The notes: a model not told the origin generated them from the sequence alone. Positions 15,140-23,578 are shown, counted from the first letter of the stretch. The stretch: 50,139 nt of DNA from Aeropyrum sp. (GCA_015523465.1 WAKF01000049.1:1-50139), one strand, 5' to 3'. Program-made: numbers and translations.

Positions 15140-15967
15140 CTACTCTTCAATCCTCTCGAACTTAAAAGCGACCTCTAGGTCCTCAGCCCTTTCCTCAGCG
15201 GCTTCGAGAGCCTTTGATAGGGCCTTCTCTAGCTCCTTGTAGTCGTAGCCTTGGAGGTCTACTCTATACCTAGGGGAGCCTACCGAGTAAACTCGGCCTC
15301 TGACTTTGAGGCTGGGCTCCTCAAGTGATTTTTTAAGCGTCAATAGCACTTCTCTTATCCTCTCTACACCGTCGGGAGCCATGCTCTGCAACGTCATTAT
15401 GCCCGAGATCTTGAGGGTCTTAACCTTAACGTGTACTTTCGCCGCGCTCATCAAGGGCTCTATCCACTCGTCCGTTATGCCAGCCTCTTTGAGTGCTTCA
15501 GGGCCCCTTATCACGGCTTCTTCAAGACCCTTCATGGGGTCCCCATAGTGGTCCTCAAGCTTCCATATAACCTCCTTATAAGCTTCTTCAACGCTCTTCC
15601 CTAGGTCCTTGGCTACGTACTCTATTATCGACGCCGCCTTCACATACCTCTTAAAGTACATGAGCTTCCTCCTACGCTCCCCCTCCATAACCCTCTTAAG
15701 GCTCACATCAACCTCTCCCCTCTTCCTATAGACCCTTATCACCTTCACTACAACCTTCTGATTGGGTTTTAGCACCTGCTCTATGTTCCTCACAGCCCTA
15801 CTAGCAACTTCGCTCCAAGGAAGGAAGGCCCTTATACCTCCATACTCGTCTAGGAATAGGTAGGCTCCGTAGTCGTATACCTCGGATACCGTACCTACCA
15901 CTAGCTCCCCCACATCCGGTAGCGGCTTGCGGGGCTTGAGAAACCTCTGAGGCTGAGCCTCGCTCAA
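15140..15967 (-). CDS. Translation initiation factor aIF2, alpha subunit
   Basis: 275 residues. An N-terminal S1 domain (about 17-90: 'GELVVGTVSEVYDYGAYLFL' onward, with 'VDVSLKRV' closing it) is followed by the helical middle domain (about 95-180) and the C-terminal alpha/beta domain ending in acidic residues. It forms aIF2 with beta and gamma subunits to deliver initiator Met-tRNA. The TTG start at 15967 has GGTGG about 6 bases upstream. It sits between rps27e and nop10 in an operon with conserved archaeal order. Confidence 0.96.
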   Translation of the reverse strand: MSEAQPQRFLKPRKPLPDVGELVVGTVSEVYDYGAYLFLDEYGGIRAFLPWSEVASRAVRNIEQVLKPNQKVVVKVIRVYRKRGEVDVSLKRVMEGERRRKLMYFKRYVKAASIIEYVAKDLGKSVEEAYKEVIWKLEDHYGDPMKGLEEAVIRGPEALKEAGITDEWIEPLMSAAKVHVKVKTLKISGIMTLQSMAPDGVERIREVLLTLKKSLEEPSLKVRGRVYSVGSPRYRVDLQGYDYKELEKALSKALEAAEERAEDLEVAFKFERIEE

Positions 15968-15977
15968 CGCCGTCCAC

Positions 15978-16196
15978 CTACGGGTATATCCTCTCTATCT
16001 TACCCTTAATCCTCGCCTTACCCCCAGTAGGCTCAACAAGCTCCTCGCCACACCTGAGGCATCGAGCCTTGTAGGTTGCGTGACTGAATACTATCTGCCT
16101 GTTACCGCACCTAGGGCAAACCACGAGGTAGAAGCGGCTTCTAGGTCGTGGTACGAGTATCTTCCTCTTCTTAACCCCAAAACCCACCACGCTCAC
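15978..16196 (-). CDS. rps27e: Ribosomal protein S27e
   Basis: 72 residues, GTG start. A basic N-terminus is followed by a zinc ribbon with 'VCPRCGNRQIVFSHATYKARC' residues (four cysteines about 27, 30, 46 and 49) and the 'CGEELVEPTGGKARIKGKI' tail, as in all archaeal S27e. Small-subunit ribosomal protein, in an operon with L44e (upstream by 7 bases) and aIF2-alpha. Confidence 0.97.
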   Translation of the reverse strand: MSVVGFGVKKRKILVPRPRSRFYLVVCPRCGNRQIVFSHATYKARCLRCGEELVEPTGGKARIKGKIERIYP

Positions 16197-16203
16197 AGAC
16201 AGC

Positions 16204-16491
16204 TCACCTCACCACCTCCACTAGCTCCAACCTCTTCAACCTTATACCTAGCATGTGCCTAGTGTAGCCACACTGAGTGCACGTTATCTTCACGACCTGC
16301 CTCTTAGTCACCTTAGCGAACCTCTTCTGCTCGGGCCTCCTCTTACTCCCATAACCTTCCTGCTTCCTCCTATACCTCCTTTCACCCAGCGCCATAGCCC
16401 TTCTCTTACCATGTTTGTAGAGGGTTGCTCTGTGCTCTGTATGAGTATTGCAGCGGGGGCAGTAGGTCCTCAGCTTCTTAGGGAACTTCAC
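16204..16491 (-). CDS. rpl44e: Ribosomal protein L44e
   Basis: 95 residues, GTG start at 16491. 'MKFPKKLRTYCPRCNTHTEH' and the C-terminal 'CTQCGYTR' give the four zinc cysteines. The middle is strongly basic ('GERRYRRKQEGYGSKRRPEQ'). It is a large-subunit protein near the E site. It lies between gins15 and rps27e in the replication/translation operon. Confidence 0.97.
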   Translation of the reverse strand: MKFPKKLRTYCPRCNTHTEHRATLYKHGKRRAMALGERRYRRKQEGYGSKRRPEQKRFAKVTKRQVVKITCTQCGYTRHMLGIRLKRLELVEVVR

Positions 16492-16511
16492 ACCCAGCCA
16501 CCCAGGCTCCC

Positions 16512-16979
16512 CTAGGGTGAGCGTAGGCTTATAGCGTTGCTTCTCACAGGCTCTACTAGGCCCGCTACAGCTAGCCTAGCGGCAAGTCCCGGCTCTAGGA
16601 ATGCTATCTCGCCCCTTCTCAGAGCGAGCTTCCCTACCCTCACGTCAGCCCTAGCCTCCACTGCAACATCCTCCCCGTGAAGTGCTAGTAAGCCTGCTAT
16701 GTAGTCTGCGTAGAACTCGACCAGCCTCTCAGCCACCTCGATGACGCCTTTATCGACGCCAACATAATCCCTACTCGCAGAGAGGTCCTCCAGTCTAGCC
16801 CTTGCTACGTTTAGAGAAGCCTCCCTCATCCTAGCCACGAACTCCCTACAGAACCTGGCATGAGCTGTGCAATAGTATGAGAGCTGCCTACGAGCCTCCT
16901 TCAAGTGCTCCACTGTAAGGGGCTCGTGCATCCCCAGGGCTGCCTTGTAGGGGCCGCCGGCTGGTATCTCAGACGACAA
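16512..16979 (-). CDS. gins15: GINS complex subunit Gins15 (Gins51)
   Basis: 155 residues. The N-terminal about 100 residues are helical (A domain: 'HLKEARRQLSYYCTAHARFC' and following helices). The C-terminal about 45 residues form the small beta B domain 'RADVRVGKLALRRGEIAFLE' then 'PGLAARLAVAGLVEPV'. The A-then-B order is that of the Sld5/Psf1 class. In Sulfolobus gins15 is linked to priS and PCNA genes, exactly the context here, which supports the call despite weak primary sequence. GINS joins MCM and GAN/RecJ in the replicative helicase complex. The TTG start overlaps the priS stop by 11 bases. Confidence 0.82.
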   Translation of the reverse strand: MSSEIPAGGPYKAALGMHEPLTVEHLKEARRQLSYYCTAHARFCREFVARMREASLNVARARLEDLSASRDYVGVDKGVIEVAERLVEFYADYIAGLLALHGEDVAVEARADVRVGKLALRRGEIAFLEPGLAARLAVAGLVEPVRSNAISLRSP

Positions 16980-18012
16980 CCCTCACAACACCTCCAACAA
17001 CCCTTACTACACCCTTAGCCGCTAACATAACCCCAACCTCGGCAGGCAACGTAGCCTCCTCGCCCCTCTTACCACCCACACTCCAGCCCAGTATCCTAGT
17101 CTCCTCCAGATCCGCCTCGAATACTACCTCAACCTCACCCTTGAAGGGGGAGAGGCTAGGGTCGGGTGTGAAGCGTGAGGGCTCTTCCAAAGGCGTTACT
17201 AGGAGGCCCGCCTTCCCGTTTAGGGTGTAGAGTAGCCTTGCAAGCCTAGAGATATCTTGTGTAACCTGCATGTCAATCCTCACGCCAGCTTCCCCCGCAG
17301 CAGCTATTACATCTTCGATGCCAACCACACTCTCCCCCTCCAGGCCTAGGACCTCGGCTATCCTCCATCTAGGGCCTGGGTCTCTGGGCGATAGTACTAC
17401 CCTTCTAGACCTCTGGGGGAACACGGAGCCCTCGAAGCCCTCCAATGCAACGTACCTAGCAATTTCTCTCCTTTCCTCCCTTCCCAGCTCAAGGCACCAG
17501 CCGCAGTCTACTAGGACGTGGAAGCCCCTGTTCCCCGTGAAATATACAGAGCCTTCTACACCGAAATCCCTTCTCAATACCATAAGAAGTTTTTCGGCCT
17601 CCATAGCACCCTTGACCATGCAGTCATCGCTGGCGATCTCCCCGCACCCCTCTATCGAGTCCACGTCAATGTCGAACATGAGTAGGGAGCCTAGCCACCC
17701 CTTACCCTCCATCTCGGGGGCGTCAGGGACCTCGTAGAGCGCTATAGAATAGTATGCGTGGCGGGGAGCCTTGGAGGCTAGGTAGTTGGCAAGCTCCTCG
17801 GGGGTGGAGAATGAAATGTGTCTAGTGTAAGCCTCCCTCTCGAATAGCTGGAACGCGAACTCCCTCCTAGCCATTTCTGGGGGGGCCCAAACTCCTTTCC
17901 TAGAGTAGAGGCTGTAGTACCTTGAGAAGAGGAGCTTTAGGTCTAAACCCCCCTCTAACTCTACTTCAGCTTCCAGCCTGCCTCCGCGCTTACTCGATCC
18001 TCGGCGATACAT
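16969..18012 (-). CDS. priS: DNA primase small (catalytic) subunit PriS
   Basis: 347 residues. The catalytic carboxylates are in 'LLMFDIDVD' (D114, D116, D118). The AEP fold continues with 'VYFTGNRGFHVLVD' (usual form SGxRGxH) and a later Asp in 'VRIDMQVTQDISRLARL'. It synthesises RNA/DNA primers with PriL, which is not in this window. It overlaps pcn upstream by 23 bases and gins15 downstream by 11, so the three replication genes are translationally coupled. The N-terminal 20 residues are basic and may be an extension. Confidence 0.95.
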   Translation of the reverse strand: MYRRGSSKRGGRLEAEVELEGGLDLKLLFSRYYSLYSRKGVWAPPEMARREFAFQLFEREAYTRHISFSTPEELANYLASKAPRHAYYSIALYEVPDAPEMEGKGWLGSLLMFDIDVDSIEGCGEIASDDCMVKGAMEAEKLLMVLRRDFGVEGSVYFTGNRGFHVLVDCGWCLELGREERREIARYVALEGFEGSVFPQRSRRVVLSPRDPGPRWRIAEVLGLEGESVVGIEDVIAAAGEAGVRIDMQVTQDISRLARLLYTLNGKAGLLVTPLEEPSRFTPDPSLSPFKGEVEVVFEADLEETRILGWSVGGKRGEEATLPAEVGVMLAAKGVVRVVGGVVRVVV

Positions 18013-18745
18013 AGAATGTCAGCCTACCTCCACCTAGGTACTCGAAGTCAACCCTAGCTGGAGCGTCCTCCGAGTACTGGAGCGTCACGCTATCCGCTGC
18101 CTGGGCGGCACTCGCCATCTGAGTAAAGTACTCTATAGAGTAGGTGGCCTGGTCCTGAGAGTCCACTATCAAGTCTATAAGCGCCCCCCTCTCGATAGAG
18201 AGCTCAGCCTCTATACTAGCTATGTCGCTCCTCCCCACCATGTAAAGCGTGCTCTCCGACGCCCTCAAGGTAACGGACTCGCTTAGAAGCTCTATATCCT
18301 TCACTACCTCCCTGAAAGTAGAGCCTAGCATCTTAGCCTTAACGGTAAACTGGATCTTAGGCTCCGGCAGCTTCTCGTAAGTTAGAAGGGCCTGAGGTAT
18401 CCTGAAGGTCCTTTCCCCTCTACTCTTAAGCTTGATAGTAACTCTGCTCTCATCAACTATTATCACTAGCTCGTCGTCCTTCCTAGCTCTCCTCAGGATC
18501 TTAGCGAGGATCCCGAACGATACACCGAACTCCCTCTCTTCCTCCACATTATAGTCTATGAAGGAGGAGGCAGGGTAGAACAGATCCACCATCACAACCC
18601 TGCTAGTATCCATAGCCCTGAGGCTCAGGCCCTCTGGAGACGCTATGAAGACCCCCTCATCAATAATCTTCTCTATAGACGCCACCATGTACCTCCAGAT
18701 GCGGGCGTCACTAAAGTGGAATTTAACTTCCCCCACCACATACAC
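17990..18745 (-). CDS. pcn: Sliding clamp PCNA
   Basis: About 250 residues with the two-domain clamp fold: 'FHFSDARIWRYMVASIEKII' then 'DEGVFIASPEGLSLRAMDTS', 'FGVSFGILAKILRRA', and the C-terminal 'DSVTLQYSEDAPARVDFEYL' then 'GGGRLTFYVSPRIE'. It encircles DNA as a trimer. Crenarchaea often have several PCNA paralogues forming heterotrimers; only one is present here. The exact start is uncertain within four codons (GTG 18745, 18739 or 18736), with GAGGGG just upstream. It is followed by priS in an overlapping arrangement. Confidence 0.96.
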   Translation of the reverse strand: MYVVGEVKFHFSDARIWRYMVASIEKIIDEGVFIASPEGLSLRAMDTSRVVMVDLFYPASSFIDYNVEEEREFGVSFGILAKILRRARKDDELVIIVDESRVTIKLKSRGERTFRIPQALLTYEKLPEPKIQFTVKAKMLGSTFREVVKDIELLSESVTLRASESTLYMVGRSDIASIEAELSIERGALIDLIVDSQDQATYSIEYFTQMASAAQAADSVTLQYSEDAPARVDFEYLGGGRLTFYVSPRIE

Positions 18746-18800
18746 CCCTCATCATTCCAGTTGGGAAGGCTAGCCTCCCCGGGTGAAATGTGTTGAGGAC

Positions 18801-19052
18801 CTACTGGTTAAGAGGGGCGGGGGTCCCCTGCGAGCATAAAGTCTTAAGCCTGTATATGGAGTTGTAGGCTCCCATAGCGAGTTTTAGAGCCCCCTCTATA
18901 AGTGGCTTGGACGATATCGTCGGCGGGGTCCTTTCTAGAGCCTCCGCTAGGTCCCCTATTATCCTGTAAAGGCTTCTCTCAACTATCTCAACGTCTCTGC
19001 AGGCCTTGGCATCTATGCGTACTCTCTCCAAGTATACTTGCACCTCGTACAC
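18801..19052 (-). CDS. Small helical protein between tfs and pcn, function unknown
   Basis: Up to 83 residues, mostly two long helices ('VEIVERSLYRIIGDLAEALE' and 'LIEGALKLAMGAYNSIYRLK'). The GTG at 19052 would overlap tfs by 40 bases. TTG at 19031 has GAGGTG about 9 bases upstream and gives about 76 residues, so it is the likelier start. I considered the KEOPS subunit Pcc1, but the predicted all-helical pattern does not fit. The position inside a tight information-processing operon argues for a real gene. Confidence 0.65.
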   Translation of the reverse strand: MYEVQVYLERVRIDAKACRDVEIVERSLYRIIGDLAEALERTPPTISSKPLIEGALKLAMGAYNSIYRLKTLCSQGTPAPLNQ

Positions 19053-19378
19053 CTATAAAACCGCGTCATGGGCTCATCTGCGCTCCTCGTTTGCATCATC
19101 CAGAATATAACCTCGTCGTGACCACATCTAGGGCATGATACGACCCCCTTAAGAACCTGTGACCCCGCAGTCTCTTCACCTTCCCTCACAACAACGATCT
19201 TCTCCCTCGGACTATGCTTCACCTTCTCCCTAAACCTATAGGGCTGTGGGCCCCCTGAGGCGTCGGTCTCGTATCCGCAGGACCTACATTTAAACACTGT
19301 GACAGAGCCTTTGCGCATAGGATACATTATGGAGCCGCATCTAGGACAGAACTTCAAGCCTGCCAATGCTACCAGCAC
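19013..19378 (-). CDS. tfs: Transcript cleavage factor TFS (RNA polymerase subunit M family)
   Basis: An N-terminal zinc ribbon ('KFCPRCGSIMYPMRKG', 'CRSCGYE'), a linker, then a C-terminal TFIIS-type ribbon 'VSCPRCGHDEVIFWMMQTRS' with 'ADEPMTRFYRCTRCKYTWRE'. The acidic D-E pair before P-M-T is the catalytic tip that enters the polymerase and induces cleavage of backtracked RNA. The family starts right before K-F-C-P, so TTG at 19357 is the likelier start than GTG at 19378. It heads the pcn-priS-gins15 operon on the minus strand. Confidence 0.95.
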   Translation of the reverse strand: MLVALAGLKFCPRCGSIMYPMRKGSVTVFKCRSCGYETDASGGPQPYRFREKVKHSPREKIVVVREGEETAGSQVLKGVVSCPRCGHDEVIFWMMQTRSADEPMTRFYRCTRCKYTWREYA

Positions 19379-19402
19379 CTGTTACAGGATAGAATGTGGA
19401 TT

Positions 19403-19588
19403 TTAGCCTCTAAAGGCTTGCCTCGCCTCCCTCAGAGCCCAGGCTAGGGCTAGCAGCCAGAAGACGGTCATAGCAGCGTAAAAGACACCCCTCCCGTCGA
19501 TCCATGCAGCCAGGCTACCTATAGCTGAAAGAGCTGAAAGAGCTGCGGTGAGGACCGACATTACCTTATAAGCCTTCTTCAGGTCCAA
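19403..19588 (-). CDS. Small two-helix membrane protein
   Basis: 61 residues from TTG: a basic start 'DLKKAYK', two hydrophobic helices (about 8-28 and 35-52) around 'IDGRG', and a basic end 'REARQAFRG'. No family is recognised. It is 6 bases after the winged-helix gene at 19595 and upstream of tfs, so it is probably co-transcribed. Confidence 0.55.
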   Translation of the reverse strand: MDLKKAYKVMSVLTAALSALSAIGSLAAWIDGRGVFYAAMTVFWLLALAWALREARQAFRG

Positions 19589-19594
19589 CCCTCG

Positions 19595-19798
19595 CTACCC
19601 GCCCCTAACCTTAAAGACCATCTTCCTACGCTCGTAGTCAGGCTCCTTAACTATAATCCCGGACTTAACCATCTCCGCTAGCACCCTCCTAAGCCCCCTC
19701 TTATCGCCGCTCCAGCTCAGAGCCTCCACTAGCTCCTCGAAAGTCCTTGGGCCCTCCCTAAGGATCTCTAGGATCCTTTTTTCAAGGTCCTCCTCCAC
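19595..19798 (-). CDS. Small winged-helix protein
   Basis: 67 residues forming a complete minimal winged helix: 'EKRILEILREGPRTFEELVE' (helices 1-2), 'RGLRRVLAEMVKSGIIVKEP' (recognition helix) and a wing 'DYERRKMVFKVRGG'. It is probably a DNA-binding regulator of the local operon. It lies 12 bases after the aminotransferase gene. Confidence 0.7.
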   Translation of the reverse strand: MEEDLEKRILEILREGPRTFEELVEALSWSGDKRGLRRVLAEMVKSGIIVKEPDYERRKMVFKVRGG

Positions 19799-19810
19799 AG
19801 CCTCGTGCCC

Positions 19811-21190
19811 CTATCCTTTAACCTCCTTCTCCACCTCTCTTATAGCCTCCTCGAGGATATTGAGCCCCTTATCTAGAAGATCTTCTTCTATAGTGAGGGG
19901 CGGCGCTATCCTTACAGTAGAGAGCCCCGCCCCAATTACTAGCAGGCCTCTCTTAAAACACCTAGTAATGACCTCTCCTACCTCCCTAGGAGCCGGCTCC
20001 TTACTATGCTTATCCCTTACAAGTTCAACACCGATCATAAGACCCTTACCCCTAACATTACCCACCAGGCTGCTCTCCGCTTCAAGCTCCCGTAGCCTTT
20101 TCAGAGCCCTCTCACCCAGCCTCCACGCTCTCTCAGCAAGCTTCTCTTCCCTGATCACCTCCACTACCGCCTTGAACGCTGAGAGGGCTACCGGATTTCC
20201 CCCGAAAGTGTTGGCGTGACTACCGGGCGGTAGACTCATTACATCGCTTCTCCCCACTATAGCCCCGAGGGGAAGCCCCCCGGCTATTGCCTTAGCTACA
20301 GCCATCACATCTGGAACCACGCCCCAGTGCTCGACAGCGAACATCTTACCGGTGCGGGCGAAACCCGTTTGAACTTCATCAGCAATGAAGAGTATTCCAT
20401 GCTTCTCTGCGAGCTTCTTGAGCTTCGGGAGGAAGCCCTCGGGAGGTACTACATAGCCCCCCTCGCCTAGTATCGGCTCTATTATGAAGGCCGCCACCTC
20501 GCCGGGGTCCACGACTCTATTGAAGACCACGTCCTCTATGAAGCCTATCACAGCCTCTCCACACTCTTCTCCCTCAATACCGGGGAAGGGGCATCTGTAT
20601 GGGTCTGGGTAGGGTACGTGGAGGAACCCTGGGACTAGCGGCGAGAAGCCCTTCCTGTGGATGGCCTTGCTTGCAGAGGCACTCATAGCTCCGTAGGTCC
20701 TACCGTGGAAACCTCCTATGAATGTGATTACATACTGTCTTGACCCCCCGAAGTAGCCTCTCGCAACCTTTATAGAGCCCTCTATGCTCTCGGCCCCGCT
20801 GTTAGTGAAGAATACCTTCCCCTCGCTTATTGGTGTTATGGAGACTAGAGTCTCGGCCGCCTCAACCGCTAGCTCGTAGTAGAAATCTGTGAGGCTGTAG
20901 TGGAGGAATCGGTCTAGCTGGGAGCGTATGGCTTCCACTACCTTGGGGTGCCTGTGGCCTACGTTGAGCACTGCTATCCCTGAGTTGAAATCTATGTACA
21001 CGTTACCGTCAACATCCTCCACTAGAGCCCCGAAGCCCCTCTTTATGACGAGTGGATACCACCTAACGAAGGACTGCATCAATACCCTCGAGTCTCTTTC
21101 TACTATCTCCCTCGCTCTAGGACCTGGCGGTTCGACGACTATCCTGGGAGCCTCGAACTCTGAGCCCAAAGCCCCCACCATAGGTTTCAT
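19811..21190 (-). CDS. Class III PLP-dependent aminotransferase (ornithine/acetylornithine/GABA group)
   Basis: 459 residues with the whole fold-type I signature: '[16 protein letters not shown]' (PLP phosphate loop), '[12 protein letters not shown]', '[15 protein letters not shown]' (Asp to PLP nitrogen), '[16 protein letters not shown]' (Schiff-base Lys) and '[10 protein letters not shown]'. The N-terminal extension of about 35 residues and the '[21 protein letters not shown]' segment resemble archaeal ornithine aminotransferases and amino-acid racemases of Pyrococcus. The substrate cannot be settled from sequence. It is divergent from sfsA with 50 bases between starts. Confidence 0.88.
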   Translation of the reverse strand: MKPMVGALGSEFEAPRIVVEPPGPRAREIVERDSRVLMQSFVRWYPLVIKRGFGALVEDVDGNVYIDFNSGIAVLNVGHRHPKVVEAIRSQLDRFLHYSLTDFYYELAVEAAETLVSITPISEGKVFFTNSGAESIEGSIKVARGYFGGSRQYVITFIGGFHGRTYGAMSASASKAIHRKGFSPLVPGFLHVPYPDPYRCPFPGIEGEECGEAVIGFIEDVVFNRVVDPGEVAAFIIEPILGEGGYVVPPEGFLPKLKKLAEKHGILFIADEVQTGFARTGKMFAVEHWGVVPDVMAVAKAIAGGLPLGAIVGRSDVMSLPPGSHANTFGGNPVALSAFKAVVEVIREEKLAERAWRLGERALKRLRELEAESSLVGNVRGKGLMIGVELVRDKHSKEPAPREVGEVITRCFKRGLLVIGAGLSTVRIAPPLTIEEDLLDKGLNILEEAIREVEKEVKG

Positions 21191-21240
21191 AGTCTGGTTA
21201 GGACTGAAGAATCTGGGGATGAGGACTGGTAGGTGTCTCT

Positions 21241-21945
21241 TTGGAGTTTAGCGGTGAAGGATTGTTCCTGTCACGACTTAACAGGTTCACAGTGCTAATC
21301 GACACTGGCGGCGAGAAGCTAAAGTGCCATCTCCACGACACCGGCAGGATAGACCACGTCCTAGCCCCTGGTAGGAGTGCTGTGCTCTATAGGAGTGTGG
21401 TAGGGAGGCTGGGGAGGGCTACCCAGTGCGACGTGGTAGCCGGCATAGACCCTTCCGGGGTAGTAGTAGTCCTAGACTCTCGGGTGCCTAATGCGCTGTT
21501 TTCGAAAGCCTATAGGGAGGTCCTGGGAGACCCTGATGCCGAGCTTATTAGGGAGCCCACACTTCAGGGGGCTAGGCTAGACTTCCTAGTCAGCGGCTCT
21601 CAGGGCCTGTGGGCTGTTGAGGTGAAGGGAGTTAACCTTAGCGATGGCGGTGTGGGTAGGTTCCCAAACGCTCCTAGCCAGAGAGCCCTAAGGCACCTTG
21701 AGGTCCTAGCGAGGCTCGCAAGGGAGGGTGTAAGACCTGCAATGATATTCGTGGCTCTGAGAGGCGACATAAATGTCTTCGCTCCGCATAGGCGAGTAGA
21801 CCAGCGCTTTGCATCCCTAGCCTGTAGCCTCAGGGGAGTCGTCGGCATGATAGGAGTCAGAGTGAGAATAGAAATTGAAGAGGAAAATAGAGGCGGCTAC
21901 GTGTGTGTTAATTATGAGGGAACAGCCCCATTCACTTGCATCTAA
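21241..21945 (+). CDS. sfsA: SfsA family protein
   Basis: 234 residues: an N-terminal OB-like part ('KCHLHDTGRIDHVLAPGRSA') and a C-terminal nuclease-like fold with 'RLDFLVSG...WAVEVKGVNL' (D...E-x-K pattern), 'GRFPNAPSQRALRHLEVLARL' and a late hydrophobic core. Bacterial SfsA binds DNA and was named for sugar fermentation stimulation, but the archaeal function is unknown. The PD-D/ExK-like residues suggest nuclease ancestry. The TTG start has TAGGTG about 6 bases upstream. Confidence 0.9.
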   Translation: MEFSGEGLFLSRLNRFTVLIDTGGEKLKCHLHDTGRIDHVLAPGRSAVLYRSVVGRLGRATQCDVVAGIDPSGVVVVLDSRVPNALFSKAYREVLGDPDAELIREPTLQGARLDFLVSGSQGLWAVEVKGVNLSDGGVGRFPNAPSQRALRHLEVLARLAREGVRPAMIFVALRGDINVFAPHRRVDQRFASLACSLRGVVGMIGVRVRIEIEEENRGGYVCVNYEGTAPFTCI

Positions 21946-21990
21946 GAACAGTGCCTCTACCCGCGCTTATAGAAGATGACAAAGTTCCCC

Positions 21991-22396
21991 TCATAGACTA
22001 CTATTGTCTAGACGCTCTCCATCACTTTCAAGGAACTCGATTAAGGCCTTATCCCTCGTAAGAAACATTAGCCCCCTCGCCTTGAAAGATGCATAGAGAA
22101 GTAGGTCTAAGAGATCTCTAAAACCCTTTCCACGCAATTTTAAGGCGTAAAGGGTAGCCCTTCATAGTCAGACAGGCTTGAAAGATCCCCCGATAGATGC
22201 AAGCCCCCTTTCTAACCATACGCTCATCACATTCATTCTTGGAAAGATTGCCTATAGGTTCAAGCATGCTGAAAGGGTTATAATAGAATTCCGCCTCCCC
22301 AGAGTCATAAAGACTTTTAAGGACCTCCAATACTTCGTAAATCCCTTCTACACCGACGCCTATTATTGAGAGTAAGTAGGTAGTACTAACAATATC
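21991..22396 (-). pseudogene. Decayed VapC-type PIN-domain toxin
   Basis: On the minus strand the frame from 22396 reads 'STTYLLSIIGVGVEGIYEVL', 'YYNPFSMLEPIGNLSK' and on to a stop at 22118. After a frameshift near 22120 it continues 'GFRDLLDLLLYASFKARGLM' and 'FLTRDKALIEFLESDGERL' to TGA at 21991. Together these make a full-length PIN domain (about 130 residues). The first catalytic Asp (normally D-T-x-Y-L-L) is Ser here, there is no start codon in place, and the frame is broken. It lies directly after a matching decayed antitoxin. Confidence 0.82.
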
Positions 22397-22605
22397 TTAA
22401 TCCTGATCTTCAAGTAACCCACTCTGCATCTCCTCAGACCCCCTCTCAAAATCCTCAAATCTTTATCATTGCAAACTTAGGCTGCTTGAGGGCTAGCTCA
22501 AACGGATCTGGTATAGGCTCGATCACTATCTTGCCGCCCTTGACAGCCATCCTTACTTATAGAGCCCTCCCCAAGCCCTACAGTCTCTGCCACGCTTTTA
22601 GACAT
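22397..22605 (-). pseudogene. Decayed VapB-type (AbrB-fold) antitoxin
   Basis: Three minus-strand pieces in different frames: 'MSKSVAETVGLGEGSISK' (from ATG 22605), 'VRMAVKGGKIVIEPIPDPFE' with 'LALKQPKFAMIKI' ending in a stop, and 'RFEDFERGSEEMQSGLLEDQ' ending at TAA 22397. The pattern 'VKGGKIVIEPIPDPFE' plus an acidic tail ending E-D-Q-D is typical of crenarchaeal VapB antitoxins. At least two frameshifts and a shortened AbrB N-terminus mark it as dead. The PIN remnant begins in the very next codon, the original operon order. Confidence 0.8.
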
Positions 22606-22905
22606 AATAAATAATGTTCTTCCAGCCTACACGAACTTTTACGCTCAGACATATCATTAACCACCCGAAATGTACTAATATAAATGGTTCAACCTGCGAA
22701 GAAGAAACTAGATAGTACTATCACAGCCCGATCGATGCCATGCATTCGGACTGAATGGAGATTAATGCAGGTACCCTAAGAAGCTTATGAAACTCGCGCC
22801 AGCTCATTCTCTTTTCTTATCTTTACTATCTTAGTTTTGATAGCAAGGGCTGGGCGGGAAGGTATATCACTCCTATAGGAGTCCTTAAGGGGCGGGGTAT
22901 GGGCT
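22606..22905. other. Intergenic region without supported gene
   Basis: No reading frame with protein-like features. An A/T-rich stretch ATAATAAATAATG (about 22604-22616) lies where the promoter of the dead vapBC operon would have been. A TATA-like AATATAAATGG is at about 22677-22687. Near the downstream gene a G-rich stretch GGGGCGGGGT precedes the start at 22906. Confidence 0.4.
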
Positions 22906-23433
22906 ATGTCTGTGGTTGTTAGGAGGCTTGAGGAGGCTCTACGGAGGGCTCCTAGGAGCGGGTATAAGGCCTCTATGTATACCGGCCTGGTGTCTAAGCT
23001 GGCTTCTATGGCTCAGAATGCCGTGAAAGCTGCGGGCCTCGCTGAGTGTATTGGAGTTGCTAAGGAGCTCTGCGGCAAGTCGGGGGACGCTATAGTCTGT
23101 AGTACCGGCTGCGCGGGAATCTACCTGGTATCGTCTAATGGTGATAAGAGGGTTATGAAGGTTGGCGGGAACGCTGTGGGGATCAGGATTTCCGATAACG
23201 TTGTTGAGGTTAAGAGTAAGAAGGCTGGCATAGTATTAGAGCCCGGGCGCCTCACCATAATGCTACCCTCGGGCGAGGGCTGGGAGACTGTATCCGTTAA
23301 CATTGCCGACGTAGACGACGTCGTCTCGAAATACCACTTCATAAAGTACGCAGTACAAAGAGTTGACTGGAACCTTAACGTGACGCTAAGAGACCTCACA
23401 TCGTGTAGCAGACTCTCTGGGCTAACGTGCTAG
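22906..23433 (+). CDS. Orphan protein of unknown function
   Basis: 175 residues. The helical, basic first third ends in a Cys-containing segment ('GLAECIGVAKELCGKSGDAI' then 'VCSTGCAGIYLVSS'). A beta-rich middle ('VGIRISDNVVEVKSKKAGIV') follows, and the C-terminal part has further cysteines ('SCSRLSGLTC'), seven cysteines in all. There is no membrane segment and I recognise no family. The ATG start lies behind a G-rich stretch. It is followed by a small hairpin AAAGG/CCTTT at 23438-23450. It stands alone between the vapBC remnant and cren7. Confidence 0.65.
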   Translation: MSVVVRRLEEALRRAPRSGYKASMYTGLVSKLASMAQNAVKAAGLAECIGVAKELCGKSGDAIVCSTGCAGIYLVSSNGDKRVMKVGGNAVGIRISDNVVEVKSKKAGIVLEPGRLTIMLPSGEGWETVSVNIADVDDVVSKYHFIKYAVQRVDWNLNVTLRDLTSCSRLSGLTC

Positions 23434-23510
23434 CCTAAAGGAAACCTTTAATATTACCTTAGACCAGGCTAAGTTGAGTTCCATGAGCTCCATTAAAATA
23501 ACACAATAAC

Positions 23511-23519
23511 CTTTAAATT
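23511..23519 (+). promoter_or_regulatory. Promoter of cren7
   Basis: TATA box CTTTAAATT with an AACC-containing BRE-like stretch before it, about 60 bases upstream of the cren7 ATG. A start site about 26 bases further gives a leader of roughly 35-40 bases carrying GAGGGGTGAGGAGGG. Confidence 0.6.
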
Positions 23520-23578
23520 GCTCACCACGCCATAACTAGGTAAACGGAAGAAGCGAAGAGGTGAGGGGTGAGGAGGGT

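Noticed and set aside
22178-22369. A 63-codon plus-strand frame
   Set aside because: It is the antisense of the decayed PIN toxin, whose minus-strand reading has clear family features.
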